A stretch of DNA of 64,000 nucleotides from Streptomyces sp. NRRL F-525 (GCF_000716605.1 NZ_JNXE01000008.1:124001-188000); one strand, 5' to 3'. Positions 1 to 7,795 are shown, counted from the first letter of the stretch. Numbers and translations: made by a program. The notes: generated by a model not told the origin, from the sequence alone.

Positions 1-1
1 C

Positions 2-175
2 GAACTCCCCGTGCCCGCCACGGAGACCGGGTCGGACGCGGCCGGTGCCACCCTCGAGGGCACGGCCGGTGAGCTGGTCCTGGCCCTGTACGCCCGGATC
101 CCGGTCAACTCCCTGAAGGTGGACGGCGACCCGCGTCTCTTCGACCTGCTCCTGGCCTGGGACCCGAGCGCGTAG
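2..175 (+). CDS. C-terminal end of a mycothiol-dependent maleylpyruvate isomerase-family protein (partial)
   Basis: Only the last 57 codons lie in the window; the start is off the left edge. The visible end has the pattern LEGTAGELVLALYARIP, then LKVDGD and LFDLLLAWDPS before the stop. This is typical of the MDMPI C-terminal domain that follows the DinB-like metal-binding domain in actinobacterial mycothiol-dependent enzymes. The specific reaction cannot be told from this piece, and many such proteins are uncharacterised. The next gene is on the other strand and ends 24 bp away, so this is the last gene of its unit. Confidence 0.75.
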   Translation, partial: ELPVPATETGSDAAGATLEGTAGELVLALYARIPVNSLKVDGDPRLFDLLLAWDPSA

Positions 176-198
176 GCCGTGCCGACGCGGGGCGTCTC

Positions 199-621
199 CT
201 ATGCCTCGCTCGTGATCGCGGCCAGTTCGAGGTCGAGCGCAGGGGCTATACCGCTGACGTCGCGACCGACTCTTTTCCGTACCTTCCGCACAAAGTCCGC
301 GGCCTTCTCCGCGGGCAGCCACACGCGCGCTCCGGACGGTGACACGAGGATCACCTCGACGCCCGCGAGCGGCCCCGGCGCGGGTCGTACGGTGATGTCC
401 CCGTCGCCCGCCGGGAACATCAGCCCCAGCGCGAGCAGTTCCCAGGCGAAGGTCCAGGTGACCTCCATACCGTCGGGCCCGAGCAGCACCAGGCGCACCG
501 CCAGACAGTCGTCCGGCCGGTACACCAACTCCGCCGCGACGATGGCTCCTTCACCATCGGCCAGCACCACGAACCCGGTCGTGCCGACCCGCAGCGGAAC
601 ACCGCCCGAGCCCTCCGTCAT
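199..621 (-). CDS. SsgA-like sporulation/cell division protein (SALP family)
   Basis: A 140-residue protein. SsgA-like proteins are found only in morphologically complex actinomycetes and control septum placement and peptidoglycan remodelling during sporulation. Family hallmarks seen are YRPDDCLAVRL near residue 35, VTWTFAWELLALGL near 55, then PAGDGDITVRP, and a C-terminal segment that runs into a short acidic helix. The ATG at 621 is chosen because it overlaps the stop of the upstream gene (ATGA) and gives the usual family length; a longer reading back to 762 would run through the upstream gene. It probably forms a two-gene operon with the DUF5133 gene. Which SALP subclass it belongs to cannot be told by eye. 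Confidence 0.88.
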   Translation of the reverse strand: MTEGSGGVPLRVGTTGFVVLADGEGAIVAAELVYRPDDCLAVRLVLLGPDGMEVTWTFAWELLALGLMFPAGDGDITVRPAPGPLAGVEVILVSPSGARVWLPAEKAADFVRKVRKRVGRDVSGIAPALDLELAAITSEA

Positions 622-875
622 GACACCAACTCCCGTTCCCCGGGCGCGCTTCCGCCCGAGGAGGCGGTGAACGTCCGCCGCCCGTGTGAGGCACCGGGGG
701 AGTCCAGCAGGCGTACGGCCGCCATGGCCTCCTCCACCGTGCGGGTGCCGGTCAGCACGCACAGGGTGTAAGCGGCGTTCTGGAGGGGGACGGCGACGGC
801 CATGTCCCCGTCGGCCGCGAGGGCCAGGTAGCGGTCGACCGCCTGTTGCAGTACTGCCGGGTTCGGCACGATCAC
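618..875 (-). CDS. DUF5133 family protein
   Basis: A small 85-residue protein starting MIVPNPAVLQQAVDRYLAL, followed by AAYTLCVLTGTRTVEEAM and a poorly conserved tail. This is the layout of DUF5133 proteins of Streptomyces, which have no established function. The GTG at 875 is chosen because GGAGG sits 6 bp upstream; readings from 962 have no such site. Its stop overlaps the start of the SsgA-like gene by 4 bp, so the two are translationally coupled. About 150-220 bp upstream of its start is an array of three 23-bp repeats that may be part of its control region. Confidence 0.8.
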   Translation of the reverse strand: MIVPNPAVLQQAVDRYLALAADGDMAVAVPLQNAAYTLCVLTGTRTVEEAMAAVRLLDSPGASHGRRTFTASSGGSAPGERELVS

Positions 876-1024
876 GTCAGGCCTCCACGTTCTCGGCGGA
901 ACCCGGACTCGTCGACACGCGGTCGCGACAAGAGGGAAAGGGCACGATGACACTCCTCGCACGGGAAGAAAGCGTGCCTGCTTGCCGAAGCACTGGACTG
1001 CGCACGCTTGTGCCCCGTCCGTAG

Positions 1025-1093
1025 GGTCCGAAACAGGTCCGGTGCAGGGTCCGCAACAGATCCGGCGTACGGTCCGAGACGAATCCGGCCCGC
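1025..1093. repeat. Three imperfect 23-bp direct repeats
   Basis: Units begin at 1025, 1048 and 1071 with an exact 23-bp period. Each starts GGTCCG, has a central AC, and ends with a TCCGG block. The array lies in the 245-bp gap between the DUF5133/SsgA-like operon and the CocE remnant. Roughly two helical turns per unit suggests same-face binding of a regulator, but that is inference. Confidence 0.7.
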
Positions 1094-1120
1094 GCGATGT
1101 GCCTTGCCCCGTCCAGCAGT

Positions 1121-2166
1121 TCAGGCGCGTTCGGGCACCGGGCCGCGACGCACGCCCTCGATGCGTTCCGGGCTCTGCGGGACCACCGGCAGGAGCAGAT
1201 AGGAGGGTTCGTCGCCGCCGGAGACCAGGGTCGTCACGCCACCGAAGAGATCGGTCGGCCGGTCGTCGGGATCGTCGTGCAGGAAGACCGCGTGCCCTTT
1301 CATCTCCACGCCGAACGACCTGGGCCAGGGGCCCTCCCCGGCGAACTCGAAGTCACGGCCCTGGACGGTCCCCGCGAGGCGATACCCCGCCGGGACGACC
1401 ACCGAGGTCGGCCAGATCTCGATGTCCAGCGGGACGGCCACCCCCGGGGTCAGCGGGTCGAGGCGGTCGTGCGGGTGCCAGGGGTGGTACGGCGACTCCG
1501 CTCGGCGTCCAGGGCCCGGTGCGAGGCGCGCAGCCAGCCGTGCGCGACGACACCGGCCGGGTCGAGGACGCGCACAGTGAGGAAGAGGTCGGCGTCGGTG
1601 GTGCTGGACGCGACGACGAGCCGTGCCGCGGCCGGGCCGGTGATCTCCGTCGGCTCGGCGAAGAGCTCGGTGGTCAGCGAACCGTCACCGGGGTCCAGAT
1701 AGGACCTCGTCCATTCGGTGCGCGCCAACGGCCATTCCCGCTCGGCGCGTTGCTCGAAACCGCCGTCCACGTGGCGGACGTTGAGCTGGACGGGCGGCTG
1801 CCGGTCCCAGCCGGTGTCCTCGCCCTTGAGGAAGTGCCCGAAGAACCGGCGTTGCAGCTCCAGTCCGTGCGCGGTGTAGAACTCGGTGACGTGCCCGAGG
1901 CCGTGCACCTCCAGCCACTTCTGCACCGACGACGCCTGCGCCCAGCCCTCGAAGCCGCCCCGACTGTGCAACCCGTGCGCCCAGTTGGCGGCCGACAGCA
2001 GCGGAACGGTGATCTTCGGCAGGTCCGCCGAACGTGCCCTGTAGAACCGGCCGTTGAGCGGGTGGGCCAGCAAGTCGGCAGTGGCGTCACGGCGGTTGGC
2101 GTCCAGCTCTTCGTCGGTCAGGGGCTGTCCGATGGGCAGGTTGAGCAGCGAACTGTCCCGGTCCAC
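1121..2166 (-). pseudogene. Remnant of a CocE/NonD-type (X-Pro dipeptidyl-peptidase-like) hydrolase, 5'-truncated and frameshifted
   Basis: The remnant holds the C-terminal half of a CocE-type serine hydrolase. It has the cap/active-site-adjacent part (KITVPLLSAANWAHGL, a WLEVHGLGHVTEF histidine region) and the jelly-roll domain. The N-terminal half with the nucleophile serine is absent: reading begins at about 2166, where homology to a TetR gene on the other strand begins. A second lesion lies near 1490. The frame ending SHRALDAERS runs off, and the expected continuation PYHPWHPHDRLDPLTPG resumes in another frame, consistent with loss of one base. The tail from VAVPLDIEIWP to the stop at 1121 is intact. 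No functional product is expected. A sequencing error could explain the frameshift but not the missing front half. Confidence 0.8.
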
Positions 2167-2347
2167 CCCGGAGGCGCGGGCCGATCTGCTGGCCGGGTTC
2201 AGCCGTTGGGAGGGGGCGCTGCGGGACGGGCTGCGCGCGATGCGGGCACGCGGTGAACTGCCCGGCCGGATCGACCCCGACCGCTTCGCCCTCGAAGCGT
2301 CCCTGAATACGCTGATCGATTGCTTGCGCGGGCACGCTGACGGCTGA
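2165..2347 (+). pseudogene. C-terminal fragment of a TetR-family regulator
   Basis: About 60 codons matching the ligand-domain end of TetR regulators: PEARADLLAGFSRWEGAL, then GLRAMRARGEL and a DRFALEASLNTLIDC helix, then a stop. The helix-turn-helix half is missing, and no start or ribosome site of its own is seen. It abuts the truncated CocE remnant at about 2165, so both genes were probably broken by one deletion or rearrangement. It is followed by a strong hairpin terminator. Confidence 0.65.
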
Positions 2348-2357
2348 CCGATATGGG

Positions 2358-2404
2358 TGCGGGGCCTGCCCGCCGATCGTAGTGATCGGCGAACAGGCCC
2401 CGCA
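2358..2404. terminator. Bidirectional hairpin terminator
   Basis: Two 21-base arms (2358-2378 and 2384-2404) pair at 19 of 21 positions around a 5-base loop. It lies between the TetR fragment (+) and the MMPL gene (-), so it can serve both strands. Confidence 0.8.
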
Positions 2405-2410
2405 TTATTG

Positions 2411-2438
2411 CTAGTTGCTAGTTGCTAGTTGCTAGTTG
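2411..2438. repeat. 7-bp tandem repeat, four copies
   Basis: Four perfect copies of CTAGTTG starting at 2411, 2418, 2425 and 2432. The last copy contains the stop codon of the minus-strand MMPL gene; the others follow it in the 3' untranslated part. Confidence 0.9.
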
Positions 2439-4621
2439 CGACGGCCCGCCGGACCGTGGCTGACCGAGTCCTGGTCCCCTGTGCCGGAGGCCGGCCCGGA
2501 GGTGTCGGAACCGGTGCCGCCCGGGGTTTCCTGGGCGCGGTCGGCGTGGCCCGGCCACCAGGCGGCGTGGCCGATCAGGGCGGTGAGGCTCGGCGTGAAG
2601 AACATCGCCATGACGAAGGCGGCGACGGCGATGCCGAAGGAGACCGCGAAACCCATCTCCGTGAGCAGGGCGTTGCCGGCCAGCATCATCGTGGCGAAGG
2701 TCGCCGCGAGGATGAAACCGGCCGCGGCCACGGTCGGTCCCGCGTGCCGTAGCGCCATGCTCGCCGCCTCGCGTGGATCGCGGCCCTCGCGGGCCTCCTC
2801 GCGGAGCCGGGCGATCATGAGGATGTTGTAGTCCGTGCCGATGGCGACCACGAAGAGATACATGATCACCGGGAGCATGAACATCAGCCCCGGGTGTCCC
2901 TGAGCGTCCTGGAAGATCCAGACGGTCGCGCCGAGGGTGGCGCCGAAGCCGAGACCCACCGAGGCGATGAGGTACCACGGCGCGACCACACTGCGCAGCA
3001 GCAGTCCCAGGATCAGCATGATCAGCAGGGCGGCGACGGGGAACACGGTCCGGTAGTCGTGGTTGACCGCCGCGTTGATGTCCTTGTAGATCGAGGACAT
3101 GCCGCCTACCAGCGCCTCGGTGCCGTCGGGCGCCGAGGAGTGCGCGACGTCCCGCACCCGGCCCACGGCGTCGATCGCCTTCTCCGTGGAAGCCTCGTAC
3201 TTCAGCGTGACGGTGAAGTCCGCCGTGGTGCCGTCCTTGTTGACCTGGCTCATACGGGCGTTCGCGACACCGTCGACGGCCCCGAGCTTCTCGGCGTAGG
3301 CCGTGAAGGCGGACTTGTCGAGCGGCTTGCCGTCGGTGCTGGAGAGGTAGACGTCGGTGGGGGCCGCGGCGCCCGCCGAGTACGCCTTCTGCATCTCGTC
3401 CTGAACGACCATCGACTCCTTGGTCTTGGGCATGGAGCCCGAGGCGAGGTCGAAGGTGGCCTTGTAGCCGAGGGTGCCCAGCGACAGCGCGACGAGGACG
3501 AGCCCGGAGAGCGCGGCCGTCAGCGCGGGGCGGCGCTGCACACCGCGGCCGAGGGCGGCGAACCGGGCGTTCTGCGGCTCCTGTTGCCAGGACTTGGAGG
3601 GCCAGAAGACCTTCGGCCCGATCAGCGACACCACGGCCGGGATCAGCGTCAGGCCCGCGATGAGCGTCACGGTGACCGAGATGGCCAGCGCCGGACCCAT
3701 CTGCTTGAGGAAGCCCAGCGTGGACAGCACCAGCGCGAGGAACGCGATGATGACCGCGCCGGCGGCCGAGGCGATGGCCTCGCCGACCCGCGCGACCGCG
3801 TTGACCATGGCCTGCTTCGGTTCGTCACCCGCCCGCAGCCGTTCCCTGTACCGGAACATCAGGAACAGGAAGTAGTCCGTGCCCACGCCGAACAGCACGA
3901 CGATCAGGATCGACGAGACGGAACTGTTGGCCTGGAGACCGAACAGCTTGGTGGCGTAGGCGATCAGGCCGTTGGCGATGGACGCCACCACACCGATCAG
4001 GACCAGGGGAAGGAACGCGAGGATCGGCGCCCGGAAGATGATCAGCAAGGTCACCAGGATGATGAGGAAGGTCCCGATGCCGATCAGCGCCTCGCCGCGC
4101 TTCGAGGAGTCCTGCTGGTCGAGGGCCTGCGCGGCGGAACCGCCCAGCTTCACGTCGAGGTCCGTGCCCTTGGCCAGCTGCTTGACGTCGTCGCGCAACA
4201 CCTTCGCGGCGTCCGCCTGCACCGGCTGACCGGCCTTCTTGCTGTCCATCTGAACCAGGGTCATGGTGTACCTGCCGTCCTTGGACGGCGGGCCGGGGAC
4301 CACCTTCTGCACCTGGTCGATGTGCTTCTTGCCCAGCTCGGTCGTGATCCGGGAGACATCCTTCTTGTCGGCGGCGGTCAATTTGCCGCCGTCGGTGCGC
4401 TGGTACAGCGCGATCGCGGACGGCGTGAAGGCGCTGGGGAACGCCTTCACCTGCAGATCCGCAGCTTTGATGGACTCGTAACTCTTGGGCAGGAAACTGC
4501 TCTCGTCACTGTTGGAGGGCAGGCCGGGCGCGGTGGCGACGATCGCCACCGCGGCGATCAGCCAGGCCACGATGGTCCAGACGGGATGTCTGACGACCCC
4601 GGTGCCTATACGTCGAAACAT
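2432..4621 (-). CDS. MMPL/RND-type membrane transporter
   Basis: A 729-residue integral membrane protein of the MmpL family, which exports lipids or drugs in actinobacteria. It has one membrane helix near residues 16-36, a large external loop to about 170, a block of helices at about 180-345, a second external loop at about 385-520 and a final helix block to about 690, followed by a charged tail. That is the duplicated RND layout. The signature FGVGTDYFLFLMFRYRE is in the first helix block and its copy AIGTDYNILMIARLREE in the second. The ATG at 4621 is chosen because AGGAGG lies 9 bp upstream; a start at 4678 would add an unsupported 19 residues. No regulator adjoins it, and the cargo is unknown. 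Confidence 0.92.
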   Translation of the reverse strand: MFRRIGTGVVRHPVWTIVAWLIAAVAIVATAPGLPSNSDESSFLPKSYESIKAADLQVKAFPSAFTPSAIALYQRTDGGKLTAADKKDVSRITTELGKKHIDQVQKVVPGPPSKDGRYTMTLVQMDSKKAGQPVQADAAKVLRDDVKQLAKGTDLDVKLGGSAAQALDQQDSSKRGEALIGIGTFLIILVTLLIIFRAPILAFLPLVLIGVVASIANGLIAYATKLFGLQANSSVSSILIVVLFGVGTDYFLFLMFRYRERLRAGDEPKQAMVNAVARVGEAIASAAGAVIIAFLALVLSTLGFLKQMGPALAISVTVTLIAGLTLIPAVVSLIGPKVFWPSKSWQQEPQNARFAALGRGVQRRPALTAALSGLVLVALSLGTLGYKATFDLASGSMPKTKESMVVQDEMQKAYSAGAAAPTDVYLSSTDGKPLDKSAFTAYAEKLGAVDGVANARMSQVNKDGTTADFTVTLKYEASTEKAIDAVGRVRDVAHSSAPDGTEALVGGMSSIYKDINAAVNHDYRTVFPVAALLIMLILGLLLRSVVAPWYLIASVGLGFGATLGATVWIFQDAQGHPGLMFMLPVIMYLFVVAIGTDYNILMIARLREEAREGRDPREAASMALRHAGPTVAAAGFILAATFATMMLAGNALLTEMGFAVSFGIAVAAFVMAMFFTPSLTALIGHAAWWPGHADRAQETPGGTGSDTSGPASGTGDQDSVSHGPAGRRN

Positions 4622-4904
4622 GCGGGAGGTCCTCCTGGGAAGGAAGATCACCGCAGCCCGGGGAGCGGACCCCGGCATCGGCGACCCCGACCGGTCCTCA
4701 CCCGTGGGGCCGGTCGAACGGTTGTCTGTGGTCTTGTCATATCGGTCACGCGTGAAGATTCATAACACACGCATTGTCTGGGCACAGGTCCGCACGAACG
4801 GGTGGTTGTCTGTGACCCGCCCTCCTCCACCACGTTGTGCCGCTGGGCGGCACGCTCGCCGCTTCCGGAGACCGCCCACCCGGCGGGTGCGAGGAGAGGA
4901 AATC

Positions 4905-5327
4905 ATGGGAGCAACGAAGTGGTCCACGGCTTTTGGAGCCGCGGGACTGGTCCTCGTGGCCGTCGCGGCATCGGCCACCGCCCAGGGGCGGACGCCGCAC
5001 GCACACCTGGCCGGACGCGTCGTCCTCACCAACACGGACAACGGCCGGACGGTGCCCGCGAGTTCGGGCGGTGATGTCGAGATCCGGCTCACCCACACCC
5101 GCGAGCGCGGGTTCACCTACACCTGGACCGCTCCGGAGTCCGGCAACTCCGCGGTGCTCGGGCATGCTTCCGACGCCACCTACCCGTCCGGAGACGCCAC
5201 CGCCGTCTTCCACGCGGCATCCGCCGGCGCCGCCACCGTCACCGCGCAACGCCGCTGCGTCCCCGACCCCGGCAGCCTCTGCCCCCTGCTCGTCGAGACC
5301 TGGAAGGTGACGATCGAGGTGAAGTGA
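4905..5327 (+). CDS. Small secreted protein, possible chagasin-like (I42) or Ig-like fold
   Basis: A 140-residue protein with an N-terminal signal peptide (residues 1-27; hydrophobic run GAAGLVLVAVAASATA, then AQG). The mature part reads as a beta-rich domain: SSGGDVEIRLTHTRERGFTYTW, a PSGDATAVFHA strand, two cysteines in RRCVPDPGSLC that could pair, and a final ETWKVTIEVK strand. The order (GD-x-eIrL, F-x-Y-x-W, a.F.A..aG.a.v, WkVtIeV) recalls chagasin-type cysteine protease inhibitors, but the NPTTGY loop is not obvious, so this is tentative. The ATG at 4905 follows GAGGAGAGG. It is divergent from the MMPL gene across 283 bp in which no other gene is seen. Confidence 0.8.
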   Translation: MGATKWSTAFGAAGLVLVAVAASATAQGRTPHAHLAGRVVLTNTDNGRTVPASSGGDVEIRLTHTRERGFTYTWTAPESGNSAVLGHASDATYPSGDATAVFHAASAGAATVTAQRRCVPDPGSLCPLLVETWKVTIEVK

Positions 5328-5372
5328 CCCTGCGGCGGGTCGCGTCGGTAGGGTGATTCCGGAGGTGGTCAA

Positions 5373-6608
5373 GTGACCGACAGAGTGCGGGAGTTGAGCG
5401 AGCCGCCGGAATCCACGACCGTGGTGGTGATCGGCGCGGGCCCGGCCGGGCTCACCGTCGCGAACCTGTTGCGACGCGGCGGGATCGACTGCGTGGTCCT
5501 GGAACGCCGGACCCGCGAGTACGTGGCACAGCGTCAGCGGGCCGGCATCGTCGAGACCCGCGCCGTGCGCATGTTCGACTCCTGGGGCCTGGCCGACCGC
5601 GTCCTGGGCGGCGCCCCGCACGACGGCATCCTGGAGCTCCGCGTCGACGGCGAGACGCATCTCGTCAACGACTACGACGGCTCCGAAGGCCCTACGGCCC
5701 GCCTCTGCCCCCAGCAGATGCTGGTCCAGAAGCTCACCGCCGCGTACCTGGAGGACGGCGGCGACCTGCGCTTCGAGGCCGCCGACGTCTCCCTGCACGA
5801 CCTCGCCGGCGACCACCCCGCCGTCCGTTACCGCACCGCGGACGGCGGCCTCCGTACGATCGCCTGCTCCTACGTCGCGGGCTGCGACGGCGACCACGGC
5901 GTCAGCCGCGGCGCGGTTCCCGACGGAGCCCTCACGCCGTACGCCTTCGATCACGGGATCGGATGGCTGACGGTCATGGCCGACGCGCCGCCGCCCGCCC
6001 ACCCGCTCCTGGCCGTCAGCCCGCAGGGCTTCGCCGCGCACTTCCCGCGCGGCCCGTACGCCAGCCGCTACTACCTCCAGTGCCCGCCGGACGACCGTCC
6101 CGACGATTGGTCCGACGCCCGCGTCTGGGACGCGCTGCGCACCCGGCTCGGCGACCCGGCCCTCGTCTCCGGCCCGATCACCGACCGCGAGATCTTCCGG
6201 CTCCGCAGCCTGGTCCACGACCCGATGCAGTACGGCCGCCTCTTCCTCGTCGGCGACGCGGCCCACATCGTCTCGCCGATGGGCGGCAAGGGGATGAACC
6301 TCGCTCTCTACGACGCCGATCTCTTCGCCCGCGCCGTACGGGACGCCGTCCACGACCAGGACGACACCGCCCTGCGCACCTACTCGGAGCGGTGTCTGCG
6401 CCGCGTCTGGAGCGACCAGGAGTTCTCGCACTGGATGACCCGCATGCTCCATGACGCCGGTGACGCCACCAACTCCGGTTCTTTTCACCGCAGTTTGGCC
6501 CGCGCCCAGCTCGACCGGCTCTTCACGTCCGCTGCCGCGGCCGGCGCCTTCTCCGAACTCATGACGGGCATGGACTTCGGAGAAGGCGCCGGGCCTCGGC
6601 AGCCTTGA
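5373..6608 (+). CDS. pobA: 4-hydroxybenzoate 3-monooxygenase-like FAD hydroxylase
   Basis: An FAD-dependent aromatic hydroxylase of 411 residues that resembles PobA, which converts 4-hydroxybenzoate plus NADPH and O2 to protocatechuate. Seen: the FAD-binding GAGPAG motif at residues 21-26; RQRAGIVETRAVRMFDSWGL as in PobA; the CDGDHGVSR (DG) motif; SRYYLQCP of the substrate region; FLVGDAAHIVSPMGGKGMNLA (GD motif with the family's extended loop); and the C-terminal ERCLRRVW...FSHWMT. It is slightly longer than the roughly 394 residues of Pseudomonas PobA. The start is GTG at 5373 with GGAGG 7 bp upstream. No protocatechuate genes are nearby, so a related substrate is possible. Confidence 0.87.
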   Translation: MTDRVRELSEPPESTTVVVIGAGPAGLTVANLLRRGGIDCVVLERRTREYVAQRQRAGIVETRAVRMFDSWGLADRVLGGAPHDGILELRVDGETHLVNDYDGSEGPTARLCPQQMLVQKLTAAYLEDGGDLRFEAADVSLHDLAGDHPAVRYRTADGGLRTIACSYVAGCDGDHGVSRGAVPDGALTPYAFDHGIGWLTVMADAPPPAHPLLAVSPQGFAAHFPRGPYASRYYLQCPPDDRPDDWSDARVWDALRTRLGDPALVSGPITDREIFRLRSLVHDPMQYGRLFLVGDAAHIVSPMGGKGMNLALYDADLFARAVRDAVHDQDDTALRTYSERCLRRVWSDQEFSHWMTRMLHDAGDATNSGSFHRSLARAQLDRLFTSAAAAGAFSELMTGMDFGEGAGPRQP

Positions 6609-6612
6609 GGCG

Positions 6613-7392
6613 TTACACCGTCAGGCCGTTGACGGTCAGGTGCCGGGCGAAGAAGCGGACCGCGCTGTCCGCCTCGAACCTCGGCAGTTCCTTGTGTGAG
6701 CCCGAGTTGACGTGCAACGACTTCTCCTTCGAGGCGAAGGCGTCGAACAGCGCGAGACCCGACGGGCGCGGGATGTGCTCGTCGTCCCACTGGAGCGCGA
6801 ACTCGATCGGGACCGTGATCCGCCGCGCCGACTCGGCGAGGGACTCGTCGTACCAGAAGAGGCCCAACACCGCGGCGGTGATGCGGGGTTCGGCGGCCGT
6901 CAGCGGTACTCCGATCGCGGTGCCCATGTTGAGGCCGTAGTAGCCGACGGGTCCTTCGGTGCCGATCTCCGGGAGTTCCTGGAGGGCGTCCAGGGTCGCC
7001 AGCCACTCCGGTACGGCGCGCTCGGCGAGGTGGGCGTTGTAGCGGACGACGATCTCGCCGACCGGTTCGCCCGCCGCCATCTTCCTTTGCATCAGGGCGA
7101 TTTCGCGTTCGTCGTGCGGTGTGCGCGGTCGGTCGCCGTGGCCGGGGGCGTCGATGGTGGCGACGTGGAAGCCGCCGCCGTTCACGAGGCGCTCCGCACG
7201 GCCCGCCATGGCCGGTGCCTTGCTGTGGTTGCCGCCGCCGTGGCCCATCAGGACCAGGGGAGCGCGTACGGAGGCGGCGGCTGCGGGCGACCAGAGCGCG
7301 CCGGTGACCTCGCCGACGGCGAAGTCGCGGACAAGGACACCGTTCGACGATGTCTCAGCGGTGAAGTGCGGTGAATGCTGGGGGAGTTCCAT
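6613..7392 (-). CDS. Alpha/beta hydrolase-fold protein with Asn at the nucleophile position
   Basis: A 259-residue alpha/beta hydrolase. The oxyanion-hole segment LMGHGGGNHSKAP is at residues 48-60 and DAPGHGDRP at 81-89. The nucleophile elbow reads GYYGLNMGTAIG at 150-161, where Ser (G-x-S-x-G) is expected; residue 155 is Asn (AAC codon). An acid candidate is in the LQWDDEH segment and a histidine in NSGSHKELPRFE. The fold is clear, but normal serine-hydrolase chemistry is doubtful. The ATG at 7392 has AAAGG upstream. It converges on the PobA gene with a 4-bp gap. It may be an inactivated enzyme or a member of a non-hydrolytic branch. Confidence 0.85.
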   Translation of the reverse strand: MELPQHSPHFTAETSSNGVLVRDFAVGEVTGALWSPAAAASVRAPLVLMGHGGGNHSKAPAMAGRAERLVNGGGFHVATIDAPGHGDRPRTPHDEREIALMQRKMAAGEPVGEIVVRYNAHLAERAVPEWLATLDALQELPEIGTEGPVGYYGLNMGTAIGVPLTAAEPRITAAVLGLFWYDESLAESARRITVPIEFALQWDDEHIPRPSGLALFDAFASKEKSLHVNSGSHKELPRFEADSAVRFFARHLTVNGLTV

Positions 7393-7440
7393 GGTGTTGC
7401 CTTTCGGGATCGCCTTCGTGTGAGGCGCTCCCGGCGACAC

Positions 7441-7500
7441 CTATGCCGCTGGCCCAACCGTGGAGAAGAGGGGGAGCACCCACCTGGATACTGCGTTCAT
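7441..7500 (-). CDS. Short peptide with a strong ribosome site
   Basis: A 19-residue reading frame, MNAVSRWVLPLF then STVGPAA, with AGGAGG 8 bp before its ATG, a better site than that of the hydrolase gene 50 bp downstream. It could be a leader peptide coupled to the hydrolase gene or a small membrane-active peptide. I do not recognise a family, and the evidence is only the ribosome site and position. Confidence 0.4.
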   Translation of the reverse strand: MNAVSRWVLPLFSTVGPAA

Positions 7501-7513
7501 GGGTCTCACCTCC

Positions 7514-7621
7514 TCATGCGGTGTCACGGCCAACGGCAAGGTAGCAGCACGGTTGTCGTCGCTGCCAACGCTTTTCCGTCTCGGCGCTGCTGCATGCGCG
7601 TACATCTAATGTTCTTGACAT
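7514..7621 (-). CDS. Possible 35-residue Cys-containing peptide
   Basis: Reads MSRTLDVRACSSAETEKRW, then a QRRQPCCYL segment, ending 13 bp before the next short frame; the stop TGA lies just ahead of the AGGAGG of that frame. Only a weak GGGAAG precedes the ATG. No known family. It is listed because it sits between divergent transcription units in line with a better-supported short peptide. Confidence 0.2.
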   Translation of the reverse strand: MSRTLDVRACSSAETEKRWQRRQPCCYLAVGRDTA

Positions 7622-7678
7622 CTTCCCGGGCCGACGCCCAAGGTTGAGGCGATCGTTCCCGGACGGGTGGAGGCCCCG

Positions 7679-7795
7679 ATGCGCGTACGCGACGCCGTAC
7701 CCCACGGTGCCGTCCCGGGCGCGTGGCTGATCATCCGGCGGCATGTCGACTACTGCCGTACCGCCTCCGCCGTCTGTCCTTCCGCACGCCCCTGA
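7679..7795 (+). CDS. Sulfur-type leader peptide upstream of flavin monooxygenase genes
   Basis: A 38-residue frame starting ATG at 7679 with GGAGG 6 bp upstream. Its second half reads RRHVDYCRTASAVC. That matches the R-x-H-x-D...R.AS.(L/V)C pattern of the tiny putative leader peptides that precede sulfonate- and cysteine-related genes in many actinobacteria. It ends 55 bp before the first monooxygenase gene. The inferred role is translational sensing of cysteine (Cys at residues 26 and 32) to control the downstream sulfur-scavenging operon. The motif is seen directly; the regulatory role is inference. Confidence 0.65.
   Translation: MRVRDAVPHGAVPGAWLIIRRHVDYCRTASAVCPSARP

Noticed and set aside
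2894..4765. 623-codon open frame on the + strand opposite the MMPL transporter
   Set aside because: Its product is a low-complexity string rich in Arg, Gly, Asp and His with no family features; the minus strand encodes a clear MMPL protein. High GC makes such antisense frames common.
4746..6488. 580-codon minus-strand frame opposite the PobA-like gene
   Set aside because: Composition is typical of a shadow frame and no domain is recognisable; the + strand gene has complete FAD motifs.
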